A DNA stretch of 28,428 bases from DATAYF01 sp036272735 (GTDB lineage: Bacteria; Chloroflexota; Ktedonobacteria; Ktedonobacterales; Ktedonobacteraceae): NCBI GenBank assembly GCA_036272735.1, contig DATAYF010000689.1, forward strand, positions 1-28,428. The letters are read 5' to 3'. The translations under genes were made by a program, and so were the position numbers. How positions within the stretch are numbered: position 1 is the stretch's first letter; each line of letters begins with the position of its first letter. Positions 1-7,731 of this stretch are shown here, one piece after another. Under the pieces are notes generated by a model. The model was not told the origin of the DNA and did no database searches. It saw nothing but the letters and a program-made list of their open reading frames with translations.

Positions 1-38
1 ACAGCTTGCTTGCTTATCGCAATGCATAAAAAAATGTG

Positions 39-57
39 CATGTGTTCCGAACACATG
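39..57. repeat. Short perfect inverted repeat
   Basis: Two 9-nt arms (CATGTGTTC and GAACACATG) flank a single C. It lies beyond the larger palindrome that follows ileS and has no U-rich tail on either strand. It may be a second weak transcript end or the edge of a neighbouring regulatory site; the function is not clear from sequence. Confidence 0.4.
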
Positions 58-83
58 GAGAAATCTCAATGTATGGGCAATTT

Positions 84-129
84 ATAAAGGAACCTTAATG
101 GTTTGCGCAAACCATTAAGGTTCCTTTAT
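84..129 (-). terminator. 46-nt perfect palindrome, likely terminator of the alaX-ileS operon
   Basis: Two 23-nt arms are exactly complementary with no unpaired centre (the centre is TTTGC|GCAAA). It lies 55 nt downstream of the ileS stop codon, where a transcript end is expected. The U-tract after the stem on the minus strand is poor, so it is not a textbook intrinsic terminator. It may instead act as a 3'-end stabiliser or a bidirectional block. Confidence 0.55.
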
Positions 130-183
130 GTGTCAGCTTTCGTCGATGTCAGCGCTTTCTGTATACTGCGTACCTGATGCAGC

Positions 184-3100
184 CTACATTTTACCGAGCA
201 CGACTTCGACGGTGTATTTTTCGAGCTTCTTCGCTTCCTGCGGCGCGATTTTCTCACGATACATCTCGGCAAACGATGGTTTATCGTGCGCCTCGCTGAT
301 CGAGATCAGCAGGTTATCGGCCAGTGTCTCCGCGCGGATCTCTGGCATATACCTGGTCAGGATGTTTGCCAGGTCGGTATCTGTATAGAGGGCCAGCCCA
401 ATGTGATCCTCGATATTGAGTCCCGCCCGCTTACGCATATCCTGGATGAAGTGCGTCAGGTCGCGCACCAGGCCTTCTTCGCGCAGTGCTGGCGTCACCG
501 TGGTTTCCAGTGCCGCGATGTATCCACGTTCCTCGGCGGTTGTGAAGCCGGGTCGTGCCGTTGAACTGACCAGGATCTCTTCGGTGGTCAGTTCAACCTG
601 CTTATCGTCGAGGGCGATGATCAGCGAACCATTGGCGTTGAGCTGCTGGGCCGCCAGTTGCGTCTCTTTCTCGTTGAGCGTTTTGAAGAACGCCACAATC
701 TTCTGTACCAGAGGGCCGTATTTGGGTCCCAGCGTCTTCACCTGTGGCTTCAAGGCGTAGGCCAGCATGTCGTTGTCCTCGCGCATCAAGGCCAACTGTT
801 TGATATTCAGTTCTTCTAGTACCTGGCCGCTCAGTCGCGTCAGGGCTTCCTCTTCGCTCAGGCTGGGAACGCGGACGTGCAACGCATTGAGCGGTTGGCG
901 TACCCTGATCTGCGCCTTTTCACGCGCCGCACGACCCAGGCCAACAATACGCATGACCAGGTGCGTCTCCCGCGTGAGTTTTTCATCAATGAGCGCCTCG
1001 TTGACCTGCGGCCAATCACAAAGATGCACGCTCACCGGTGCCTGTTCGTCAACGCTTCTCACCAGGTTCTGGTAAAGCTCTTCGCTGACAAATGGCACGA
1101 AGGGCGCGAGCAGCGTGATCAGCGTCGTTAAGCACTCGTACAACGTCTGGTAGGCGGCAACTTTGTCATCGTCGAGTTGCGATTTCCAGATGCGTTCGCG
1201 ACTCCGGCGCAGATACCAGTTAGAGAGATCGTCCAGAAACGCCTGCAACGCCTCGGCTGGCTTCGTGGTGTCATACTGATCCAGTCCCTCGGTCACCGTG
1301 CGTACGGTCTGCTGTAGCTCCGAGATGATCCAACGATCCAGTTCGCTGCGCTGTTCCACGGGCAGCGTATGCTGTTTGGGATGGAACTGGTCGATGTTGG
1401 CATAGGTGACAAAGAACCAGTAGATGTTCCAGATCTTATCCAACGTACGTCTGACCAGCATCCATTTTTCGCTGAGGCGTACCGGCAGACCAGTGCGTGC
1501 CGCTTTCTCTATCTCTTCGTTGGTGGGAATGCGTGGAAAATTCAGGTTTTGTTCCGGCACGTGGTTGGCGTACAACCAGCGCATCGTGTCTGATCCCACA
1601 CGCTCAGCCGCGTCGTCGAACACCACCTGGTTGCCCTTGGATTTGTGCATCGGCGTGCCATCTTCGCCCATCAACGTCGCGAAGCCAAACAGCGTTTTGA
1701 ACGGCGCTGTCTTTTCCAGCACGGTGCTCATGACCAGCATCGAGTAGAACCAGTTGCGGAACTGGCCCGGAAACGACTCGGTCACGAAATCCGCCGGAAA
1801 CCACTGCTCCCAGTAGTCATGATCTGTCCGATAGTGCAGCGTCGAGTAGGGCACGATACCGGCATCCAGCCAGGGGTTGCCGACATCCTTAATGCGCGAG
1901 ACGACCTCACCACAGCTCTTACATTTGATCTTCACGGCGTCGATCCACGGACGATGTGGGGTGTGTCCATCGAACTCATCCCATCCCTCGACGGCTCGCT
2001 CCTGAAGCTCTTCGCGACTGCCAATGATTTCGAAGGTGTCACACTTGGGACAATTGAAGATTGGCAGGGCCAGGCCCCAATAGCGTTTCTTCGAGATCAT
2101 CCAATCGTCCATGTTGCGCAGCCAATCCATCTCACGGTCGAAGCCGAAGGAGGGGATCCACTTGATCTGGCCCACGACATCCATGATTTCGTAGCGTAAC
2201 TGCTCCATCGAGATGAACCACTCATCAACCAGGCGGAAGATCAGTTCGGTCTTGCAGCGCCAACATGTCGGGTAGCGGTGACGATAATTCTGCGGGCGAT
2301 AGAGTAGTCCCTTTTTGGTCAAATTTTCCGCGACCTGCTGTGGAACTTGCGCGGCCTGTTGGCCCGTTAGCCAGTCGAAGCCATCGACGTAGATACCAAA
2401 TTCGTTGACTGGCGCAATGACCTGCAAATTGAACTCTTTGCTTAGCCCAAAGTCCTCTTTACCACAACCAGGAGCGATATGCACGATACCGGTGCCCTCG
2501 GTCGCGTTGGCTTCTTTCCAGGGCACCACCACGTGATTGATGCCCTGTGCCGCTGGCAACTCGTCGAATGGACCATTGTAGTGCCAACCGACCATATCGG
2601 CCCCTTTGAGGCTCTCTACGACATGGTAATCACCTTTATCGCGACCCTTCAGCGCTTTGAGGACCGGGAGCAGTTGTTTGACCAGGTAGTAATACTCCCC
2701 ATCTTGCTCGACTTTGACATAATCAAGGTCAGGATTGACAGCCGCCGCGACGTTGGCTGCCAATGTCCAGGGTGTCGTTGTCCAGGCCAGCAGGTATTCG
2801 CCTGGCCGATCAACCAGTGGGAAGCGTACGTATAGGCTGAGGTGCGTGGTCTCTTTGTAGCCCTCCGCTTCCATCTCCATGTTCGAGATGCCGGTGGCAC
2901 AGCGCGGACACCAGGGCATCACGTCGCGCCCTTTGTAGATCAGGCCACGCTCGTTACATTTCTGCAAGAAATGCCAGATAGTATAGTTGTTCTCGTCCGA
3001 GAGCGTGTAATAGTCGTGCCCCCAATCCATCCAGTAGCCAAGCCTGATTGATTGCTCGGTCTGGCGTTTAGCATAGGTGTAGACGCGCTCTTTACAGCGC

Positions 3101-3480
3101 TCGACAAAGTTGGCGATGCCGTATTTTTCGATGTCGAGTTTGGTTTGCAGGCCAAGCTCTTGCTCCACGTTGACCTCGACCCATAGACCCTGGCAGTCGA
3201 AGCCATTCTGGTAGCGTTGCTTATAGCCTTGCATGGTCTTATAGCGCTGGTACAGGTCTTTGTAGGTGCGGCCCCAGGCATGATGAACGCCCATTGGATT
3301 ATTGGCGGTGATCGGACCATCCTGGAAAGCATAGCGCTTGTCGCTGTTCTCGTTGCGCTTCAGGTAAGCCTGGCGCACCTGGTTGTCGTCCCACCATTGC
3401 TGAATGGTGTGCTCCAGCGCCGGGTAGTCCACACGATCCGCTGCGACAACTGGCTGGAATACACTAGATTTGATTGACAC
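184..3480 (-). CDS. ileS: Isoleucine--tRNA ligase (divergent clade)
   Basis: Class I aminoacyl-tRNA synthetase of 1098 aa that charges tRNA-Ile in the cytosol. The HIGH region reads GVHHAWGRTYKD (about residues 64-75). The CP1 editing domain has TTTPWT (234-239) and a GTGIVHIAPG...ED segment (329-343). Cysteine pairs at 191/194, 406/409, 477/480 and 520/523 look like zinc knuckles. The KMSKS loop reads PMHKSKGN (610-617), so the first Lys is replaced. The C-terminal half holds the anticodon-binding and accessory domains. The start is GTG at 3480, preceded by GAGGAGGG at 8-nt spacing. It lies 91 nt behind alaX and downstream of an isoleucine T-box, which supports Ile specificity independently of the altered motifs. 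Family assignment is firm; the unusual signature motifs appear to be a clade feature. Confidence 0.93.
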   Translation of the reverse strand: MSIKSSVFQPVVAADRVDYPALEHTIQQWWDDNQVRQAYLKRNENSDKRYAFQDGPITANNPMGVHHAWGRTYKDLYQRYKTMQGYKQRYQNGFDCQGLWVEVNVEQELGLQTKLDIEKYGIANFVERCKERVYTYAKRQTEQSIRLGYWMDWGHDYYTLSDENNYTIWHFLQKCNERGLIYKGRDVMPWCPRCATGISNMEMEAEGYKETTHLSLYVRFPLVDRPGEYLLAWTTTPWTLAANVAAAVNPDLDYVKVEQDGEYYYLVKQLLPVLKALKGRDKGDYHVVESLKGADMVGWHYNGPFDELPAAQGINHVVVPWKEANATEGTGIVHIAPGCGKEDFGLSKEFNLQVIAPVNEFGIYVDGFDWLTGQQAAQVPQQVAENLTKKGLLYRPQNYRHRYPTCWRCKTELIFRLVDEWFISMEQLRYEIMDVVGQIKWIPSFGFDREMDWLRNMDDWMISKKRYWGLALPIFNCPKCDTFEIIGSREELQERAVEGWDEFDGHTPHRPWIDAVKIKCKSCGEVVSRIKDVGNPWLDAGIVPYSTLHYRTDHDYWEQWFPADFVTESFPGQFRNWFYSMLVMSTVLEKTAPFKTLFGFATLMGEDGTPMHKSKGNQVVFDDAAERVGSDTMRWLYANHVPEQNLNFPRIPTNEEIEKAARTGLPVRLSEKWMLVRRTLDKIWNIYWFFVTYANIDQFHPKQHTLPVEQRSELDRWIISELQQTVRTVTEGLDQYDTTKPAEALQAFLDDLSNWYLRRSRERIWKSQLDDDKVAAYQTLYECLTTLITLLAPFVPFVSEELYQNLVRSVDEQAPVSVHLCDWPQVNEALIDEKLTRETHLVMRIVGLGRAAREKAQIRVRQPLNALHVRVPSLSEEEALTRLSGQVLEELNIKQLALMREDNDMLAYALKPQVKTLGPKYGPLVQKIVAFFKTLNEKETQLAAQQLNANGSLIIALDDKQVELTTEEILVSSTARPGFTTAEERGYIAALETTVTPALREEGLVRDLTHFIQDMRKRAGLNIEDHIGLALYTDTDLANILTRYMPEIRAETLADNLLISISEAHDKPSFAEMYREKIAPQEAKKLEKYTVEVVLGKM

Positions 3481-3571
3481 TAACTATGCCCTCCTCTGAG
3501 CCTGTTCGTTGATTGCTGTCCTAATTTACCAGCTATGCCCATCTCGTATACGCATATTAGGAATAGGTGTG

Positions 3572-4288
3572 TTATTTATCGACGAGCACGATCTCCAAAC
3601 GTTTATTGATCCTGCCCTTATTCTCTGTTTTGGTAATTTTGATGCCGCCCACCTCTTGCGTGTGATTGACGTGCGTCCCTCCATCGGCCTGCAGGTCCAG
3701 GCCAACGATTTCGACAATGCGCACCTCTTCGATGCCTGCTGGCAAGAGATTGATTTTTGTGCGTACCAGGTCGGGAATCTCGAACGCTTTCTCGCGCGGC
3801 AGCGTGTAGACCCGAATGGGATAATCGGCCTCGATAGCCGCGTTGACGCGCTCTTCAATAGAGGCAATACGCTCTTTATCAACATTCTCCATCGCAAAAT
3901 CCATGCGTGCCCGGTCTGGATACATCTGGCCCCCCGTCACCTGCACGCCAAAATCATTCCAGATCGTGCCGCAGAGAATGTGGAGGGCAGTATGGGTGCG
4001 CATCATGCGATAGCGAAAATCCCAATCAATGGTGCCTACAACTTCTGTTCCCACTTGCGGCGGCATACTATCGAGCGTGTGCCACACCACGTCGCGACGC
4101 TTGTTCATCGCGATCACACTGGCCTCTTGGCCCTGCCATGAGATAACTCCACGATCCGCCATTTGCCCCCCGCCTCCTGGATAAAATACTGTGGCGTCCA
4201 GTGCTATTTCGTCCCCTTCGACGGCGACGACTTTTGCCGAGCATTCATAGGTAAAGCTGTTCGTATGGTAGAGTAGCTTTGTCTGCAT
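3572..4288 (-). CDS. alaX: AlaX-type tRNA editing (deacylase) protein
   Basis: 238-aa protein matching the free-standing AlaRS editing domain (AlaX), which hydrolyses mischarged tRNA, classically Ser- or Gly-tRNA-Ala. The N-terminal segment VFYPGGGGQMADRG (34-47) and the zinc motif HTALH (His99, His103) are present. The second metal motif reads ADGGTHV (201-207): His206 is kept, but the usual Cys position is Asp202. A basic NKGRINKRLEI segment lies near the C-terminus. The start is ATG at 4288 with AAGGAGG at 9-nt spacing. It is the first gene after an Ile-specific T-box and is co-directional with ileS, so it should be induced by isoleucine starvation. Its substrate in this setting is open: Ser-tRNA-Ala by family, or a mischarged tRNA linked to the IleRS by context. 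Confidence 0.85.
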   Translation of the reverse strand: MQTKLLYHTNSFTYECSAKVVAVEGDEIALDATVFYPGGGGQMADRGVISWQGQEASVIAMNKRRDVVWHTLDSMPPQVGTEVVGTIDWDFRYRMMRTHTALHILCGTIWNDFGVQVTGGQMYPDRARMDFAMENVDKERIASIEERVNAAIEADYPIRVYTLPREKAFEIPDLVRTKINLLPAGIEEVRIVEIVGLDLQADGGTHVNHTQEVGGIKITKTENKGRINKRLEIVLVDK

Positions 4289-4326
4289 GGCATAGGTCCT
4301 CCTTACTGAACATAATTGAGCACATA

Positions 4327-4358
4327 AAAAATCCCCTCGCCCAGCTAAGGGACGAGAG
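4327..4358 (-). terminator. T-box attenuator terminator
   Basis: GC-rich stem with an imperfect 10-11 bp pairing and a UUAGCU-type loop, followed directly by a run of six U on the minus strand. It overlaps the region that must open for the T-box antiterminator. This is the only stem in the window with a clear U-tract. Confidence 0.85.
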
Positions 4359-4618
4359 GCCTTCCCGTGGTACCACCCTGATTAGCCTGACGTCTATCGC
4401 AACGAGCACGTAACGCCACGCTCACTCATCTCACGTACCTTCCCAGGCTTGCCCAGGTTGTCTTATCGTACGCGCCTTCGTGGTAACGGGAAGGGACCGG
4501 CTAGTCCTACAACGCTCTTTCGGCTAGCGGCTCTGGAGTGATTTTCCGCTCGTGACTCGTGTCCGGTTACACCAACCCCGAACTCTCTGCGACGAGTTGC
4601 AACAGCGTACTCGCTCCA
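4327..4618 (-). ncRNA. T-box riboswitch, isoleucine specifier (AUC)
   Basis: Minus-strand leader of the alaX-ileS operon. Stem I opens with GGAG, which pairs with CUCC. Its 5' side carries the AGUA S-turn. The specifier loop reads GGAAAAUCACUCC with AUC (Ile) at 4542-4540, followed by the expected A. An AGAGAG-type bulge and a GUUGGUGUAACC distal element follow the usual order. The T-box antiterminator motif AGGGUGGUACCACGGG is at about 4364-4379. A competing terminator stem with a U-run (CCUCUCGUCCC / GGGCGAGGGG then UUUUUU) is at 4327-4358. Uncharged tRNA-Ile should stabilise the antiterminator and allow read-through into alaX and ileS. All diagnostic elements are visible, so the call is strong. 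Confidence 0.93.
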
Positions 4619-4736
4619 TCATTGCCATAATTTGCTGATCTTTTTGTTGTAATATCGTAGAGCCTCCAAGCTCACGTAAAGGCTCAAGCAACGCGACTGA
4701 AGCATTTGCTTATTCGTTATAACTTCTATCTGCTAG

Positions 4737-4765
4737 CCTATAGCGATAATTTGGAGTATGGTAAA
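4737..4765 (-). promoter_or_regulatory. Candidate promoter of the T-box leader
   Basis: On the minus strand, TTTACC and TATAGG are separated by 17 nt, each 4/6 to the SigA consensus. The position is right for a transcript that begins shortly before T-box stem I. The same divergent region (4619-4899) must hold the sucA promoter. An ATGGTA...TACCAT dyad lies at 4758-4778. Confidence 0.3.
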
Positions 4766-4899
4766 GGTATGATACCATAGAAGATGATAGAATACAATAG
4801 CTGAATCAGTGACACTGAGACCAGCCTCAAGGTTGAGGCATTGTCGTGAGAAATAGTGCGCTCAGCGTCAATGGAAAAAGCAATGTAAAAAGGATTATC

Positions 4900-7731
4900 A
4901 TGTTCAATCTAGAAACTTTTTATGGACCGAATGCAGGCTACGTCCTGGAACTTTATGATCGTTATAAACAAGACCCTGCCTCCGTTGATGAGGCTTCGCG
5001 TGCCCTGTTTGCATCCTGGTCCCCTGAAACGAGCGTACCACAGCAGGCACGTTCATCGGCAAGCGTAAGCGCGCCACCAGTGTCTGCTCGGCCGGTAGCC
5101 GATATTGTGTCTACGTCGGCCCTTGCGCATGCCATTCGTGAGCGTGGCCACCTGGCTGCTCACCTTGACCCGCTGGGAAGCGAACCACCAGGCGATCCTG
5201 CTTTGCTACAAGAAACGTATGGCATCACCGACCACGATCTTGCGCAACTTCCCCCCACGATTATCGGTGGACATTCCGCTGAGGGGGCTAAAAATGCGTT
5301 TGAGGCTATACAGGCCTTGCGTGCCATGTATTCTGGCACGATCAGTTATGAATTTGACCAGGTCAAAAGCTCCGATGAGCGCCGTTGGCTGCGCGACGCC
5401 GTTGGTTTGCGGCTGTATCATCGCCATCCCAGCAATGCCGAAGCTCGCAAGCTCTTACAACGCCTTACTCAAGTTGAGGTCTTTGAACGCTACCTCCAGC
5501 AGACCTTCACCGGTCAGAAGCGCTTCTCGATAGAGGGCATTGATATGCTTGTTCCCATGCTCGACGAGCTTATCAGTGGCGCGCTGGACTCTGAGACGCA
5601 AGAGGTGATGATTGGCATGGCGCATCGTGGTCGTCTCAATGTGCTTGCCCATGCTCTTGGGAAGTCGTACGCTGCTATCCTGGCCGAGTTCGCGCACGCC
5701 AGGCATGAAGAGGGCGTGCCACTGACGGACAGCTTCGGCTATGGTTGGACCGGTGACGTGAAATATCACCTGGGGGCTGAAAACGTCCTCGAACAAAAAA
5801 ATGAGGTCGAGCTAAAAATCTTGCTCTCTCCTAACCCCAGTCACCTTGAGTTCGTCAATCCGGTGATCGGCGGCATGGCGCGTGCTTCCCAGGAGATCCG
5901 CTCGGTCTCAGGCGCACCTTTGCAGGATGTGGACCGCACGCTACCCATTCTCATTCACGGCGACGCGGCTTTTCCCGGTGAAGGTGTGGTTGCCGAAACG
6001 CTAAATTTATGGCATTTACGCGGCTATTGGGTTGGTGGAACCATCCATATTATCGCCAACAACCAGCTTGGTTTCACGACCGACCAGAGTGCGGCCCGCT
6101 CTACCCATTTCGCCAGCGATCTCGCAAAGGGCTTTGGCTTGCCAATTATTCATGTGAATGCCGACGATCCGTATGCTTGCCTTACCGCCGTGCGTATGGC
6201 CCATGCCTATCGCGATCAATTTCATAAGGATGTGCTGGTTGACCTGGTCGGATACCGTCGCTGGGGCCACAACGAGGGTGACGAACCCGCGTTTACCCAG
6301 CCTCAGATGTATGAAACCATTCGTTCTCATGCAACTGTGCGCGAGATGTATGCTCGCACGCTTGTACAAGCAGGAACCTTGACGCAAGAGGAAAGCGAGC
6401 AGATGGTACAAGATGCCTTTGCTCAACTTGAGCAGGCTCAGCACGATGCTCAGGATATCATCGAAGCGCCTCATGTGCATGATGCCAGTAAACACCTTGG
6501 GCAACCTATCTCGCCAGCAGTGGAAATTGTGCCGACCTCGGCTGAGCAATTAGCCATGTACAACGAGGAGATGTTGACCTGGCCGAAGAATTTTGCCATC
6601 AATCCCAAACTGGCTCGTACCCTGCAACGGCGTGCCAATACACTTGGGCCAGATGGCGGCATCGATTGGGGCCAGGCCGAGGCGTTAGCGTTTGCCTCTT
6701 TGCTCAGCGAAGGGATACCTATTCGTTTGACCGGGCAAGATGCCGAGCGCGGAACGTTTAGTCATCGGCACGCTGTCTTACATAGCCAGGATAGCGAGGG
6801 GCTCTACATCCCCTTGCAACACCTTTCCAGTGCTCGCGCTTCCTTCACCATTTACAATAGCCCGTTAAGTGAGACGGGGGCGCTAGGCTTCGAGTATGGA
6901 TACAGCGTGCAGGCACCCGATGCCCTGGTGTTGTGGGAGGCGCAGTATGGCGATTTTGCCAACGTTGCGCAGGTAATTATCGATCAATTCATTGCTTCTG
7001 GACGCGCGAAATGGCGTCAGGATAGCGCGCTGGTTTTGTTGTTGCCGCATGGCTACGAGGGCCAGGGACCCGAACACTCAAGCGCCCGCCTGGAACGTTA
7101 CTTGCAGTTAGCCGCGCAGGATAACTGGTGCGTTGCCAATTGTTCCACCGCTGCACAGTACTTTCATCTTTTGCGGCGTCAAGCGTTCTCGCTCCATGAT
7201 CACCCACGTCCACTGATCTTGATGTCACCTAAGAGCCTCTTGCGCAATCCATTGGCGTCTGCACATGTACAAGACCTTACTGAAGGCTCTTTCCAGGCGG
7301 TAATAGACGATGCTGGTGCTCGTGCTCACGCCAGCGACATTCGCCGTATCGTCCTTTGTAGTGGTAGAATTGCCATTGACCTTGAAGCACACCAGCAGAA
7401 AGAGCCATCCGAGGATGTGGCCTTTGTGCGCGTTGAGATGCTCTACCCATTTCCCGCCAGCGAGATCAAACAGGTACTCGCAGGCTATCCTCATGCACAA
7501 GAAGTCGTCTGGGTGCAAGAGGAACCGTGCAACATGGGGGCCTGGAATTATCTATCCCCACGGCTTACCAAATTGCTCAATGCCCATATCAAGTTGAACG
7601 TCATTTCACGACCCAATCTCTCTAGCCCCGCTACGGGCTTCTGGGATATCTATACAGCTGAGCAGGAACGCCTGATCGCGGAAGCCTCCGGCCTACCTCT
7701 CAAACCAACCGGAGGAAAACATGCCCATTGA
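4900..7731 (+). CDS. sucA: 2-oxoglutarate dehydrogenase E1 component
   Basis: ThDP-dependent E1 of the 2-oxoglutarate dehydrogenase complex (TCA cycle, cytosol). It decarboxylates 2-oxoglutarate and transfers the succinyl group to the E2 lipoyl arm. The protein is about 943 aa. The N-terminal FYGPNAGYVLELYDRY is the typical E2-binding segment. The core has GMAHRGRLNVLAHALGK near residue 240, HGDAAFPGEG near 352, NNQLGFTT, ADDPYAC and GHNEGDEPAFTQP near 456. The ATG at 4900 is preferred over an in-frame GTG at 4846 because AAAGGA sits 5 nt upstream and the protein then begins at the conserved segment. Its last 11 nt overlap sucB, indicating translational coupling. E1 stands alone, without a fused E2 or decarboxylase domain. 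Confidence 0.96.
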   Translation: MFNLETFYGPNAGYVLELYDRYKQDPASVDEASRALFASWSPETSVPQQARSSASVSAPPVSARPVADIVSTSALAHAIRERGHLAAHLDPLGSEPPGDPALLQETYGITDHDLAQLPPTIIGGHSAEGAKNAFEAIQALRAMYSGTISYEFDQVKSSDERRWLRDAVGLRLYHRHPSNAEARKLLQRLTQVEVFERYLQQTFTGQKRFSIEGIDMLVPMLDELISGALDSETQEVMIGMAHRGRLNVLAHALGKSYAAILAEFAHARHEEGVPLTDSFGYGWTGDVKYHLGAENVLEQKNEVELKILLSPNPSHLEFVNPVIGGMARASQEIRSVSGAPLQDVDRTLPILIHGDAAFPGEGVVAETLNLWHLRGYWVGGTIHIIANNQLGFTTDQSAARSTHFASDLAKGFGLPIIHVNADDPYACLTAVRMAHAYRDQFHKDVLVDLVGYRRWGHNEGDEPAFTQPQMYETIRSHATVREMYARTLVQAGTLTQEESEQMVQDAFAQLEQAQHDAQDIIEAPHVHDASKHLGQPISPAVEIVPTSAEQLAMYNEEMLTWPKNFAINPKLARTLQRRANTLGPDGGIDWGQAEALAFASLLSEGIPIRLTGQDAERGTFSHRHAVLHSQDSEGLYIPLQHLSSARASFTIYNSPLSETGALGFEYGYSVQAPDALVLWEAQYGDFANVAQVIIDQFIASGRAKWRQDSALVLLLPHGYEGQGPEHSSARLERYLQLAAQDNWCVANCSTAAQYFHLLRRQAFSLHDHPRPLILMSPKSLLRNPLASAHVQDLTEGSFQAVIDDAGARAHASDIRRIVLCSGRIAIDLEAHQQKEPSEDVAFVRVEMLYPFPASEIKQVLAGYPHAQEVVWVQEEPCNMGAWNYLSPRLTKLLNAHIKLNVISRPNLSSPATGFWDIYTAEQERLIAEASGLPLKPTGGKHAH
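7711..7715 (+). promoter_or_regulatory. Ribosome binding site of sucB inside sucA
   Basis: GGAGG lies within the last sucA codons, 5 nt before the sucB ATG. It fixes the sucB start and the 11-nt gene overlap. Confidence 0.7.

Noticed and set aside
128..388. Plus-strand reading frame overlapping the 3' end of ileS
   Set aside because: It lies antisense to a well-supported synthetase gene, starts in the palindrome, and has no ribosome site or recognisable domain. The same applies to the other antisense frames across 286-3477.
3509..4141. 210-aa plus-strand frame opposite alaX
   Set aside because: It is fully antisense to alaX, and the composition of its product follows from the AlaX codons. 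No ribosome site or domain.
4825..4838. CCTCAA-GG-TTGAGG dyad upstream of sucA as a terminator
   Set aside because: The stem is only 6 bp with a 2-nt loop and no U-run; it is too weak to support a call.
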